Shown: positions 1 through 13,511, counted from the stretch's first letter. The stretch: 64,000 nt of DNA from Linyphia triangularis (GCA_963978545.1 OZ021731.1:54237242-54301241); one strand, 5' to 3'. Numbers and translations are program-made. Notes: generated by a model not told the origin, from the letters alone.

Positions 1-239
1 CCCAGTGGCAGAAACTTTTCTGCCGACACTAATCTGGATATTAGAAAATAATCTGCAGCGTAATTTATTTATTTTTAAATTTGCATAAAATACATAAACA
101 CTTTATATGTCAATTTTATCAAAAATTCCTGTTTTACATAAACCTAGAAATTGGCAAAATAAATTAAATATTAAAACAGAGATATTGAAAATTATTTATC
201 TTAAATTAAAATTCTAATCATTCTGTATAAATTCAACCC

Positions 240-783
240 AAACGGCAAAAGCGATCTTCACACTAATTACGGAGATAACGGCTGTCACATCAGCCCAAAC
301 CTAGGCTAATGACACAAAACCGGCACTGTAATTCTTGCCGATAGCTGCTATTAAAGCAGCTTAAACCAAGGTGAAAATTTACCACTTACACCAAAACAAA
401 TATTGGCCACCTTACCAGTGTATATCTCGGCAATTACATCTAAGTAACAATCCGCAAAAATGACCATTATACCAACGTACAGTGTTAGCGGCTAATATAT
501 CGGTAGAAATCTGGAAATTTATGCAATAGACAATTACACTATCAACGTAACACTCTACGAAATTGACTATTACAACAATGTAAATCTCGGCGATGGTGAC
601 AACTATTGAGGCACAAACCTTCGAAATAGTGGTTATTATATTGGCGTAACACTCGCCAAAAAGGAACATTGCAACCAAGTAAATATCGGCGATATCTCCC
701 GTCTTAGCAAAGTGATTCTTGGCAATAGCGGTCCTTACATCAGAGTAACTTTTAGTGAAGCTAACTACTACACACCAACACGC
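240..783. repeat. Degenerate 33-bp tandem repeat
   Basis: Successive 33-base blocks align by eye between about 500 and 780. Many begin with T(C/T)GGC(A/G)AT and end with a GTAA.. motif, for example blocks beginning TCGGCGATGG, TTCGAAATAG, TCGCCAAAAA, TCGGCGATAT and TTGGCAATAG. Weaker blocks continue leftwards to about 240. The period is a multiple of three, so it opens an 88-codon minus-strand frame (412-678) with a vague 11-residue repeat. I recognise no protein there and treat the stretch as a decayed satellite, not a gene. Confidence 0.6.
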
Positions 784-870
784 AAAAGCAAATAGAACTC
801 ATTATATAGTGTTGCTATATAATCTTCGAAAAAGCAAATAGAACTCATTATATTGTGTTGCTATATAATC
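784..870. repeat. Two-copy 46-bp tandem repeat with an internal palindrome
   Basis: The block AAAAGCAAATAGAACTC plus about 29 following bases occurs twice in direct orientation, offset by 46 bases. Each copy contains ATTATATAGTG..GCTATATAAT (the second has ATTG in place of ATAG), which can fold into a short hairpin. It sits directly after the 33-bp satellite. Confidence 0.6.
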
Positions 871-2178
871 TCTGCAAAATCGTGTATGGAGAGCATCACG
901 ATTCCGAGTCCTCTTTCGTGAAATGAAGTATCACCCAACTTGCATATCGAACTAAATAAAAAAAAATTGAAGTCAGATTTGTCTGCAGGTTGCTGAAAAT
1001 CTGCGACGTTCATCTCCAGTCTCGCATTTTCTGCTACTGGGCCTATATGAATATCAGTTGTACTACTACCAAACATTAAAAGCAGATCCTGACAATTTTA
1101 TAAAAATGCTATCCAGACTCACTTTAGTAATAATATACATACTTTCAAACGCTATTGCAAAAATGACAATCCAGAAATTTGTAATATAGCAAATTTCTAG
1201 AATGTCATTCAAACATATTCAGATAAAACTTTTTCACTATGTAGTTCATAACTACTTTTCATTAAAAATAAAATCATATTCATTTATTGTTTTAACTAAT
1301 ATTAGGAGATCCTTTAGATGCTATTGTACTAGACACATAATTTAAAACCCCATGTTCTTTTACTCAATATATGTAAATTTCACAATACATTTATTAAATT
1401 TTACAATAGCTACACTAGTTTAAGTAATATAAGTAGCAATCTATATATTTGAGTTCATTTGTTATCTAGTATATATTTAAAAAAAAATAATATTTGTACC
1501 ATTCAACAGTGAACAAATAAATTTTGTCTTCTAACATATACAGTGAAACATAGCATATTCTAGGTAACGTTGTCAGACAGATTTTTTTTTTTTAATCCAA
1601 TAATCAAAAGCCTAGTGGAAACTCAGTAGTACTCACTTTACTCAAAATGTTAAATTGCCTATTTTTTATAAACCTTTTCATGAGTTTAAAAAATTTTATA
1701 TAAAGAAAGCAGATCTTACACAATATGCTATGGTTTAAAGTTTGATAAAAAGTTATCATAATTTTTTGTTTTTAACTTTTTCAATCTTGAATTTTTTTTT
1801 TCCTGAGAAAAACCTTTCTTTGCAAAGTTTTGGTAATTCAAAAAATAATTATGAAAATAACAGGAATTTGTTGTAACCTCAATTTAATCTGTAGGTCTGT
1901 ATACAATTCAATCTGTAGGTACCAATTAGTTTAAAAGGCACATTGAAGATTGAAATACATCACGTTTGGAGAAAATCAAAGTTAAATTCTTATATTACAG
2001 TTAATTGATAATTTGCTTTTTTAAAACAAAATATAACATACTTCTAATTTGAACAATTTAATATAAAACATCGATGGAAAGGCAATAAAACATGAAATAA
2101 CAATCACAAAAACGATTTTTTTAAGGGCACTACAGAGTCTCTTGGAATTACTTAAGTAATTAATAGTAAATTCCTTAC
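871..2178. other. No gene found; probable TRMT10C intron
   Basis: AT-rich sequence to the left of the TRMT10C splice donor. On the minus strand this is downstream of exon 1, so it is probably intron. A 71-codon minus-strand frame at 861-1076 has no recognisable motif and does not resemble the missing TRMT10C C-terminus. I found no continuation exon. Confidence 0.4.
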
Positions 2179-3160
2179 CAATAATATACACTGCATTAGG
2201 ATCGTAAACTTTCATAGGTTCTTTTGCATAAGGAGTGATGTACACTAACTTTTCTTTAGGGTACATATCCAAATAACTCAAGTCAGTTAAAGTAATAAAG
2301 TTATCGGGAGCATACAAGTTAGGCATGTATCTACCAAATGCCGACATTGTAGCGCTACTATGATCAACATTGCAGAAAGTAAGATCAAACGGATATCGAT
2401 TCTTTCTGTTGACACCATATAGTTCCAACAACTGTTCTCCGCAGTTGTTACAATCTTGCCTGCGCATAAAGCAATCATAATCCATATCGATGATTAATTT
2501 CTGACCAAACATGACAGCATTTGCCAAACGCTGGTTGGCATGTCTGTGCACACTCTTCCTTCGAACTCTGATGATCATTGTGTTGTGGCCAATGCCATAC
2601 TGAATATGCTCGGGTGGTTTCAGATTCTCTTTCTCGACCAACCAGATCTCCCTCTCACTTTGCTTCACTTCTCTCTTCCTGCGTTCTGAATCCTTTCTCA
2701 TTTCCTTTTCGAATAAGAAATGCATGTATTTCATTCTAGACGAAAAAGAAAACATGCAAAGGAGTTCTCTCATGTCGTCAACCGAGATTTTCGATGGGAC
2801 TTTGTTACCGGAAAGCAGAGCGACTTGGTGCTCCATCAAAATCATTAGGATTTTTTTCTTTTTCTCCAAATCGGAAGCTAGATCTGCATATTTTGCAGCC
2901 TTAGAATCCAGCTCTTCAAGTGGCTGATTTTGAACGGCGTCTAACTTGCTTTCTAATGGACTGGGAGCGTTGGTTGATTGTAAACATACCCCAGTATGGA
3001 TGAATCTTGCGCACGATGAGGCACAATTAAATGCGGGAGTCTTAAAGTTGTACTTCAACTTTGAGGAAAATTCTGTAGCATGGCTGATCTGCTTCGAAGG
3101 TAGAATTCTAGAACTTTTACAAAAATTTTGAAACAGAACTTTTCGGCAAAAGTTATTCAT
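2179..3160 (-). CDS. TRMT10C: TRMT10C / MRPP1, mitochondrial tRNA m1R9 methyltransferase, 5' coding part
   Basis: Start ATG at 3160; 327 complete codons up to a donor site (ATTATTG|GTAAGG) at 2179/2178. The last codon is split after its first base. The N-terminus (MNNFCRKVLFQNFCKSS..) is basic and lacks acidic residues, as expected of a mitochondrial targeting peptide. A charged linker with KEMRKDSERRKREVKQSE follows, and then the beginning of the TRM10-type SPOUT domain: GQKLIIDMDYDCFM, PFDLTFCNVD, LTDLSYLDMYPKEKLVYITP and VYII(G). Family knowledge: MRPP1 methylates position 9 of mitochondrial tRNAs and, with MRPP2 and MRPP3, forms the protein-only mitochondrial RNase P. The rest of the SAM-binding knot, where the family's catalytic Asp lies, would be in exons beyond the left edge; I could not find it in 1-2178. 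The open frame past 2179 is intron read-through. Confidence 0.85.
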
Positions 3161-5138
3161 TTTGATTTTTGTTCAATTACGCATGCCGTTACAAAACAAC
3201 AGTGTTCAATGTTTATGTATTACCTTCACTTCACAACGGAGCTTAAGCAATTCCGGAAAGATTTTTATTTAAGAATGAAAGTGCTTACCCCTGATTTATG
3301 TGTCGCATAGCAAAAATTTATTTTTAAAAGTTACATTTAATTTATTTTTTTTAAAAATTCAAACTCCCCCAGACAATTTTTGTGACAGTTTTTTATTTAT
3401 GACATTTAAAAAAAAATTTAAGTAGAACTTTTACAAACCAGAATGACTTAAAATTATCAGTATTATATTCATCATCATGAAATAAAAAAATGAATTAATA
3501 CACTCTTAGACCTAAAATTGTTATTTCCTTAATTACTAAATGGCAAAGATAAAGTAACGTAAGACATTATAAAAGAGCTGTGACATCACACTGATGCATT
3601 TGTTCTAGAATGTCATTCCGAAACTAACTATTTTGAGACAACTCAACTTAGGTATAATTAAATCCTTATAATTTTGTTTCCTTTTTTGCCAAGCTTGTGT
3701 TCATTTGCGTGCATCTTTTAAAATATAATTATTACTTTCGTTTTCTTGAAGAAAGAAAATGCCTCATTTTTTTCATTCTTCCTGTAAACGCATTTCCCGT
3801 AAAATTTGAAGGTAAGTTATCCTTTTTAAATTTATTAAATTACATTATTAATTATTTTGTTTTCTCATGCGTTAAATTGTGTTTTATTACAAATCGACCC
3901 AAAAAAAATCACTCTTTTGATTTCTGTTCTTTTCGTATGCCTGCACATTTATTCAATGGTATGATTTGAAAAGACATATCTTTGATTTTTTTCAAATAAA
4001 GCGTTTTATTTAAGTAACGCATGTTAACAAAAAAAAATTAAAAAAGGACCTATACTAATGTACTGGAAGTGTAAATGACCTGGTAATTTTTTGCCAATTT
4101 ACCTTTACTCAAAAGACACATACTTTCAAGTTCAGTAACTAACAATTAAAATCAATCTGTGGACCGTTTATAACAACCATAAATAGTATATCAAACTTCT
4201 TATCTGCTCTGAACTCTACTAAAAATAACCATTCCCTTAGGAGCATCTTCACCATCAGTTTTCAGTACATTTTAGCTAATTTTCATTGTTTCGTACCCTA
4301 AAGTCATAAAAGAAAACACTTGGAAGCTTGTTTATTCCTTCGCAAACATAAAGAAAGAAAAGAAATACTTTAAATTTTAAAACTGTTTTTTCTGTTTGAA
4401 AAAAAAAAAATTCTTTAATAATTTAATGTTTAAGCCTATTTAATAAAAACTATAGAAATGATTTTTAAAATCTATATTGTGGGACTTGTAATAAGTAAAG
4501 AAATATTTGTTTTGTAAAAACACAAATTTGTGTTGAAAATTATTTTGGGTTAAGATTTTCTGTACAAAACCCCTTAGCAACTTTTAAGAAAATTGCCAAA
4601 TTGAAAATGACTTCAAATGGCTGTATCGCCAAATTCAAAATCGCTTTCAGATTCTTTCCTCTAGTAGAGTTGCCAAAAAAAGGATTTGCCGTAGGGTTAC
4701 CATTTTAGAACTGTTATGGCCCAATGTGAAAAACCGTGCCAAGGTGTCTCGTACGGTAAATCTGAACCTTATCTGAACTCTTTTATTAATACTGATAAAA
4801 GCCTAAACTAAACCATAGTAACAAACGAATTATTTTTCAAGCTGTGGTTCAGGATTTTTGTTAGTTTCTATTATAATGTCTTATCCAAGTTTCTTTTGTG
4901 TTTACTTTGAATATCAAAATTTAACTTGAATTTCTAAACTGATCTGAATTTTTCGACTCTCTTATATAAAGGCAAAATAATATAATTCAACTTAATTTCT
5001 ACTCCTCTACTTCTGCATAATGTTGTAGTACAGTGTTTTATTATGTTTATTCTTACAGGTAGACAAGAAGTTATGTGCTGGCTGGAAATAGCATAAAATG
5101 TCTCATTTTTGAAGTAAACTTCTGTAAAGTGACCAACA
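3161..5138. promoter_or_regulatory. Divergent intergenic region between TRMT10C and Rassf
   Basis: The two genes point away from each other across about 2 kb, so both promoters should lie here. I see no confident TATA box or other element. A possible splice acceptor, TTCTTACAG at about 5050-5058, lies 80 bases before the Rassf start codon and may mark a 5' untranslated exon boundary. Open frames in the region (3128-3310, 3697-3969) are short, AT-rich and unrecognised. Confidence 0.4.
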
Positions 5139-8100
5139 ATGTTCTCCGACTACAAAAGCATTCGCAGAGCTTACACTCCCCCTGTGACTCCCATCAGGGG
5201 AAGGAAGCCCAGACCTATATCAGGCAGTGATGGGGATGTCCATGTCAAGTTGAACTTTTCACCTTCTGGGATATTACAGAGTTTCGCTTTGCCTCGGCCT
5301 TTTCGTAAAAGAAATAAATCAAAGGTAACCTATTGTATATGTATTTTTCATTTAATGAACCATGTAGTGAACGTGAACTGTGTGGCTTCTATGCAATCTA
5401 AGTGTTTAGTTTAGTTGGCACCGATTGCTCCAGTTGTCTATTTCTGCCACTAGGAATTGCTTATTACATCCACAAAATTCACCATATAAGTTTGAACCCG
5501 GAAAGATTATGTTGTCGAAAGTTTATTGAGCACCTCTTTCTCCAACCCTACCACACTAACGAGATGACATTGAAGCCTCATTTAATATGCATCATTTCCC
5601 TCTTATGGTGCTCATCAGTTTTGGGCTAGACAGGCTTAGTGCCTTTATTTACCAGGGATCTGAAGTCCCACTTTTATAATTGAGTGGGATTTATATGTTC
5701 CATCGGGTCCCAAAGGGAGCTTGAGCAGTGGAACAACTAATGTTAAGTAAAATTTATAAATTAAAAAAAAAAATGTTTTCAGGATCGATATTCAGATGGT
5801 GATGTTGCTGGATCAATGAGACCTAGAGAACTGATAGAGCTAGCAAGTTTTGGGGTTGTCGAGCTGGAGCCATCAGAAAGGGGAGTTGGGCACACATTTC
5901 AAATATCTAACTTGAAGAATCCTACATGGTGTGACTGTTGTGGAGACTTCATCTGGGGTTTATACAACTCTACCGATTGCTTAAGATGTATTAGTAAGTT
6001 CAATTTTTATATTTTAAAGTAAATGTTTTCTTCAATTGTGTTGAAAATCACCTCAACTCAGAAGTCTTTTATAAGAGAAAATATTAGTTCTTCCTTATCT
6101 CTCAGAATTTTAACTATATGGTCTTTAATCATATTAAAAGTAATTTATCAAAATTATTTCCTTTATCTTCTACTTGCTTTATAACTTGAATAATTTCTTG
6201 AAATATTGTCTAATATTAATCCTCCCTTCATCCCTGCCGGGAAAAAAAATCAAATGTTTTTAGAACAATTTGTATTCTTTTTTATATAAACAGGTTTGCA
6301 TACGGCATTGATCTTGCTTTAATAACTATCATATGTGTTATAAACCTAAAGAAAAAAGAATTCCATTTTTCATTTTCTTCTTATATTCCTGACACTTTGT
6401 TTACTAAGCATATATTTTCCTACTTAAAAAAACCATTCCATCAAGAAATTACAAATCTCTGCATTTCTGTTGTATCAAGTATAAAATAGCCCCTGTATCA
6501 ATATTATACATTTAGTCTCTTATGAAACTAACAATGAACTTACATTCCACTTCCTCCCCTTAGTGTACAAATTCACAATCAAAATTAGGGATTCAAGTTA
6601 TCATGTAACTACAATACCTATTGAATTTTAAATAATTTCTATTCCACATATTATGTTAATAATATTAGTAATAAAATGTGTAATTTCATAAAATAAGGTT
6701 TATATTTCTTTTCTATACTAAACATTTAGAACTATATTATTCCTGTATTGTGCTAACTTCCTAACAAACAAGTTGGAATAGTTGTAGTAATTACTATGAC
6801 AGGCATATTCTACATATACTAGTTAAAATTTCCATTGCAATACATTAGATCATCACTCTTCAATTATTGGATTGATTGTGAAATTATTAATTTGCAGAGA
6901 TAGCAAACATGGAAAATTTGGGTATATTTTACCAAAATCTCTCTAAGTAATGTTTGAAACATTTGGTTACAAAATTGTGCAATATGGCATGTGTTTATTT
7001 TACAAAAAATTTCCAAGTTCATGTGTTTTACAGTAAAATATTTTCACCAAATATCAATGTAAAACCTGATATGAAAATTTGGTGCCAAGTTCCTCAACTT
7101 TGCACTGAGTTGCTATGGAAACAATCGTCCAATCAAATTTTCAAATACTTCCTTTTAAATTGTATGCAAGTCTACTAACCTTGCCAAAAGCTTCAAATTG
7201 ATATATCACATGTCTTAAGCAGTTGTAGCTTTGACTTTCAATTTTTCTGTCAATTTATGCTTCAGTTCCAGTCTGTTGCCTACATTATGATGCAGAAGTT
7301 TAAATGCAAAATCATAAAAAGAAAAAAGTTAAAATTAAAAATATCTTTTAGAAAATTACTAAGTACATATGTGTTAGTGACTACTAATGTAGGGTTTTCA
7401 CAGCAATACGAAGAAATGCATGCAGGTTAACGACATAACGTTGAAGTATGTTTATGAATTATTTGTCTAGGATCCCACTTCCTTCCTATTTCCTTCCTGT
7501 TTTGATTTCCAGAGCATCAGTGTACCTACCATCTGCTGAGCATAGCTTGTAATGCAGTCTTAGTGTTAGGAACTACTTCTCAACAATTGAACACTAACCT
7601 ATTGACTTGACATTTGTTGCTATTGATTAACATTTTAAAATAAATTGTTATCAATTATCCTAATGATTAAATTAATCCATTGTGAGCCATTGAATATTTA
7701 AACGGAATTAGAGGTTCTTATTAAAGTAAATATTGCAACTTGAATTAGATAAAAAAAAAATACATTTGTTGCTACTAGAAATATACTTTAACTGTTTTTA
7801 TTTTGAATCTTAGGCTGTCATTATACATGTCACCAACGTTGTCAGCATCTTATTACTCTTGACTGCAAAGGTTCTGGAGACATGCAAACAACTGATCTTA
7901 GTGAGAGACTGGACAATACTTTAAAAAGTACCACATCAGAAAAGGTAAACATTGCAATATCTTGGTTTTTGTTCTGTTTTTATAGTCATGAAATATTAAT
8001 TAAAACCATTTTATACATGAAAATATCGATAGTCAATTGGGCATTTGTAATGTATGGTCATTGAATTTTGATTCAATACTATAATCCAGCTTTGAAATGA

Positions 8101-11100
8101 ATATTATATATTTGTTTTGCAGAATATTTTTAATATGCAGTTAATAATATCATATTAGTTAAGCTTACTTTAAATAAAAATTAAAAATATAAATAGTTAA
8201 TATACCAAATTATTATACGACTAAACTTGTAGATTACAATTGAAGAGTTATGTAGATGAAGAGTACATAACAAGAAAAAGTTTTTACATGTTAGATATTA
8301 AAGTTTGTAATTCTTATGTATGTAAATTGATTTCTTCATCAGTTAAAATATTTGTTGTTAAGCATTTTCAAGAAAGGGGACAAGAAGTTGCCAAATTTCT
8401 GATTGCATATATATGGATTAATCCATGTTAAAAGCATGAATTTAAAAAATTAAATTCACATACCAACTCCTCTCCCCCCTCCCCCCCCCCCCCCCCCCCC
8501 ATAAACCTAGCCCTTCGGTTAGTGTAAGTAGGAATCATTATATGCAAGTTAAATTGTTTTGTTTCTATTGGAAACCTTTCACATTTCATATATTTTTTCA
8601 TTTCAATTGAAATATTCCCATTGTATGCAATGTTTACTACTGAAAATGTTTTTCATTTCATTCAAATATTCTATTCTTCCCTTTCTGCTTCATTTTCTTT
8701 TTCAGAAAAAAAAAGAAAAACTTTTTTCTAGTAATATAATATATTTTAACATGTTTTAAATTTTGCAATTTTAAGGAAAGGTTATCACCTTTGTTTTTCG
8801 AACACTTGGATCGAGATGAACTACGTTATAGAGTTGAACGTTACAATGCATTGCACCGATGTTCTGAAATGGTATTGGTAAGTGTATTATTGACATTAAA
8901 ATAAATAAAATTTGTCCATGTATAATACTCCTCATATATGCTGATAATTCAAGTTAAAATAATACAAAATCTAAAGCATACAAGTAAGCATGGCTGCTGA
9001 CAGAAAGGTGCAAAGGATTTTAAAAATGGAAAAATAATGTGGTGTGTGACACTGGAAATAGAAATATGATATAGGTTTTTAAAATATTCAATGGATAAGA
9101 ATTTTTATACATAACTATTAATTAAAATTTCATTAAGATAGTCAATTAATAAATCAAGGATAAAACAAACAAAAAATTTACCACCTTGTTCCACCTGAAA
9201 AAATTCTGCTGGAGTCCATGCAAGTAGGCTTGTACTAACTATTTCTGTGATCATTTGAAAGATCAATACTCATTCTTTTTTGTTGACACTTTAATTATTT
9301 CAATCAATAACAATCCATATTCCATAAAGAAAAATAAGTGTTCTTGATTGCAATGAAATGATTGCAATGTTCTTGATTGCAATAAATTGCAATGTGTTTT
9401 TGTTTAAAAGCTAAGAATTTTTTTTTAAAAGTTCCTTGCTTTTTTAGTTGTTTGTTAAAGAAAGAATTTTGATGAGACCACATATTATTTCAAACTCCTT
9501 TATTTCCCCTTTTCTCCAGCAACCCGATGGTGAGACACTACACGGCTGCATCCGTGTGCACATGAATCTTACAAGACCCATCAATGTGATTGCTGGCACC
9601 CGTCCTCCTTCCATATATGACATCCTCAAAGAGGAAGACGATGGGGGTCGTAAAACACTCACTTCTTTCTACTTACCGAGGGATACAGTGAAGGCTTTGC
9701 ACATTACAAGGTAGGAATTCACATTAAATTTATATGGGAGGAAGGGAATATAAAATAGTTATTTTTGTATATTAAAGTAATAATTTATAACGTGATATTA
9801 ATTATAACTTAAAAGAATTATTAATATTCAGGTATCTGAATGATGTAACAAATTCGTCCGACATATAAAAGGCTTTTTTTATTGCTCGGATTAACGCTAA
9901 AATCATCCAAGCCACCTTAAACAGAGTGGTCACAGAACCTGGAAAACAGGGAAATGTCTGAGAGCTTTCTAATTCTAGAAAAAATCAGGGAAATGTCAGG
10001 GAACTTTTTAAAATTTCATTAAAATCAAGGAAATTTCGTATTGTTTAAGGCACGTTCATTCATATTTCGGTACTATTTACATGGAGATTTGTAGTGGTAA
10101 GCCATCAGAAGTTTAATGTTACGGAATAATTTAAACTTTTCATTACCAGCAAAACTATTTTTTAGGAAATTGCATATTATCTCTGTAGCATACATGTTCT
10201 ATTTGATCAGGGTGTCTAGACATCTGGAAAATCTAAGAAAATTGGGGAAATTTGAAAAAAAGTTTGCCCTAAAATCAGGGAATTTTCAGGTAACTTTTTT
10301 CATTGAATTTTGTGGCCACCCTGTTAAAAATTCTGTATGTATTTTTCCTCCTGGTACTTAGTATTGTCCTTACTTAAAAAACTAGAAAATGAATGATAGG
10401 TGAAAATGTGTTGCTTAACAAAACAAAACCCAAAATATTTTATCCTGTAGTTTGGGGACAAGGGAATGTAAAGTAACTGATTAAACTGTCAAATGTTAGA
10501 AAATAAGCATTGATTTTAATGTCTGTTGTTTGCTTTAAAGGAGTCCTTTAATATTATTTAGAAATGGCAACAAAAAAAAAAAAAATATATATATATATAT
10601 ATTATATATTTTTTTAAACCTTATGACTATTACTCAAGGAATTAATTCCTTGTCTATTTTAATACAGAACTTAAATATACTTTTTGCTCATCATTATTTA
10701 AATTTGTTTTTCTTACACATTGTTGTTCTATGTGATTATAAATTGAATTTATAGAATTAATTTATTTGTGTCTTTGATTACAATAATTGATTTTGAACCC
10801 TCATTATATTATTCTGTAGTTAGTCAAGATTGTGTATTATAATTTTCCAGCGAGTTTTCTGCTCGAGAAGTAATTAATGCTTTGCTAAGAAAATTTAAAG
10901 TTGCTGACAATTCTCACAAGTTTGCCTTATACGAAAGAACTTATCCAAAGGGTTCTTACCAAGGTATGACTACAATTGCTTTTTTTTAATATATATATAT
11001 ATTCTGATCATAATAAAATTCCCATTATATTATTTATTTGTGTTTGATTATATTTATTGTAATATATGTTATAAACATGGCTTGTTATTTATGATATCAC

Positions 11101-13038
11101 AATTTTTCAATGATCCAAATTTCTGTTGATTGTATTATCATGAAATTGTTTAAGAGCCCTTATTTGCTGCATAAGTTAATTTTTCAATACACAACATTAC
11201 TTAATAGTTAAAAGTTATTAGGTAAACCTAAAAAATAAAATACAAAACTTTCAATTTATTAGTATTGCACTCCACCATTTTATACATATTATTAAATATT
11301 TAAATAAATGTCATCATTTTGATCTTTCTTGACCCATTTATATAGTTTTGACAATTGTTAACTTTAAATACTAAAATTAATGATTTGTTCCTTTTGCATA
11401 TACAGTACCAATTGAAATGATTGAAAATTAATCGATCTTTATTTTGCATATACTAGTACTGATTGATAATTTTAAGATAAAAGTATCTATTTCAATAACT
11501 AAGGCAAAAGCATAGCACACAAAAAAGTATTTTTATATTTAACCTTAAATTGTTTCTGGAATTTTAGCTAAACTTCGACGAATTCAGGACCTAGAAAACC
11601 CCTTGATGCTAGCACTACTTGACTGTGATGAAGATAAGCATTTTGTTTTGCAAGAAAATGAAACTGAAGATATAGTTGTAAGATACTCAAATTAATTTGT
11701 ATTATAAATATTTAATAATTTTTATTATTATAAGTACAGTAGTCCCTCGATATATTGCTCTTGTCCAGAGACTAGCAAAATGCGCGATATATCGAGCAAT
11801 ATAATACAATAAAAACGAGAAATCAGAAAAAAGTTGGAGACATAACAAAAGCGTGATATATCCAAATGCGTGATATGTTGAGACGCGATGTAATGAGGGA
11901 TTACTGTATTATCTTTTTACAATAGATGAAAGTAGTGAAATAAGTTCTGCTCATAATATGACTAGTAAATTAACTGATACTCTAAGTGATTAAAGACAGT
12001 TTTTGCAAAATCCTGTTTTTGATATAACCATATTTTTAAAAAATAATTTAAAGTTTAGCTCAAAGAAAAATAGCTTGCAGATGACTTTTTATATGAAGCT
12101 ATAAAAAAATAGTACTCATTATTTTCATTACATTCTCATTTTTTTTAAAGAAAATAATCAATTTCAACTTATTAAAAAAGCAGAACTAGTTTATTATTAT
12201 GTAGCATTCTTAACTAATGTGATATTCAAAGGAAATTTGTTGAGTAAAACGAAAAAAACATGTATTTGATTTGTGTATTTAACTTTCCTTTTTATATTCT
12301 GCAAAACACTTATAAACTACTTCTTTAATATTTACTTTGCTTAATTCAATTACTTCCAAATAGAATAGGATTATTTAGTAACATTCCTAAATAGGATAAT
12401 AATTATATTTTTATAAAGTTATTAGAATGTTTCTATCCTTTTGTTATCCTGTATCAACCTTTGAGATGATAAGTGCATTGAATTGTTATTATGTTCTCAT
12501 AAATTTTTAAAGACATGATAAAAAAAAGATAAAAATTAGCCAACATTTTCATTTATCAATGAAAAGCAAAATATTTTATTACTCATTAAAATCTTGTAAG
12601 AAAGGACTAGACTTAACAAGTTTCACTTGATAGTAAATCAGAGAACAAATTTTAAAGGACAATGTTACTAAATATTAAGCTTTATTAATACTATATTGTA
12701 TACCAATAACTCTACAAACTTACTGCAGATATATTTCACTTAGCATAATCTTGTTGCAGACTGGTACAATAATCTTAATTTTCTAAATTTATAGTATTTT
12801 CAGTATCGATAACACAGAAAGACTTACAAAAACTCTGAAAACTTTAACATTGCCTACATTTAATTCATTTCAGTGGGAGCAGTTTGCTATTCCAGAGTTA
12901 AACAATTTCCTTAAGATCTTGGATTTAGAAGAGCAGGAATATGTCAATCAAGTGAAACTCAAGTACAGACTGCTTCAGGAAAAGATCCAGGAAGCAATGG
13001 ACAAGCTTTCTCCATCTAGCAGATCACTAGCAAAATGA
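5139..13038 (+). CDS. Rassf: Rassf: Ras-association domain family protein (C1-RA-SARAH), complete, eight exons
   Basis: Exons by GT/AG sites and phase: 5139-5324, 5783-5993, 7814-7944, 8776-8877, 9520-9710, 10851-10963, 11568-11677, 12874-13038. They join to 1,209 bases, a 402-aa protein. An in-frame TGA 9 bases upstream fixes the start. The C1 zinc finger spans residues ~99-150: H99, C112/C115, C131/C134, H139, C142, C150, including the CGDFIWG motif that I recall from RASSF1A. Ser133 is split between exons 2 and 3. The RA domain is about 262-345 (DTVKALHITSEFSAREVINA .. LLDCDEDKHFVL). The SARAH helix is exon 8, residues 349-396 (WEQFAIPELNNFLKILDLEE..), followed by a short Ser-rich tail. 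Family knowledge: RASSF1/5-type proteins bind Ras-like GTPases through RA and pair through SARAH with Hippo/MST kinases. Length fits the RASSF1/RASSF5 group. Exon 4's acceptor (TTTTAAG) has a poor pyrimidine tract, the weakest point of the model. The introns carry MITEs and a poly-C tract near 8,479. Confidence 0.92.
9922..10323. mobile_element. hAT-MITE-like CAGGG..CCCTG fragments in Rassf intron 5
   Basis: CAGAGTGGTCACAG at 9922 and GTGGCCACCCTG ending at 10323 are imperfect inverted ends. Between them are several copies of GGAAAACAGGGAAATGTC-like text and a second start, CAGGGTGTCTAGAC, at 10208. This is the style of short CAGGG-ended MITEs. The flanks share only about TTAAA, so I cannot confirm a target-site duplication. 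There may be two overlapping or nested copies. Confidence 0.4.
11737..11906. mobile_element. Mariner/pogo-like MITE, 170 bp, in Rassf intron 7
   Basis: Starts CAGTAGTCCCTCGATATATTG and ends GAGGGATTACTG, so the termini are inverted repeats (CAGTARTCCCTC), and each side is flanked by TA (11735-11736 and 11907-11908). The inside repeats GCGATATATC-type words. TA target duplication plus CAGTA.. ends fit a pogo/Tigger-type non-autonomous element. Confidence 0.7.
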
Positions 13039-13511
13039 AGAGCAGAAAACCAGTATATTTATATTTGACATGGATATTAAATGAACAAGTAGATATTTCT
13101 AGATTTCAATCTGTGATCCATTTCAAGCTATTTTCGTTGTGTGGTTGTAGATTATATTTTTATTTGTGTGAAATATATTGCGAGTTCTAAATTGCAAATT
13201 TAGAAATTTAGTGTTGGTAAATGTAATCAGCAATGTTTTAGTTGTTAACTTGGTTAATTATTATTTAGTAATTCAAGTCAGGGTTGTTAAATAGTAATCT
13301 TCTGGGTACTGGTGATTTTTGTTTAGAAAGAAGCTGTCTTCTACATTTGAAATTTGTTATGGGAAAATGTTAATCAAAAAAGGACTTAAAAAAAATATTT
13401 TTTTTGTGTTATCAAGTTATAAAATTTTATTACCATTATATTAACATGTAACAGTTTAATAGATTCACTATCAGGATCAGCTGAACTTAGAAACTGATAA
13501 CTTTTAGATAC

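Noticed and set aside
412..678. 88-codon minus-strand protein
   Set aside because: Explained by the 33-bp repeat period; no start context or known motif.
861..1076. A missing exon of TRMT10C
   Set aside because: The translation lacks the expected continuation after the YII(G) strand and has no matching splice acceptor.
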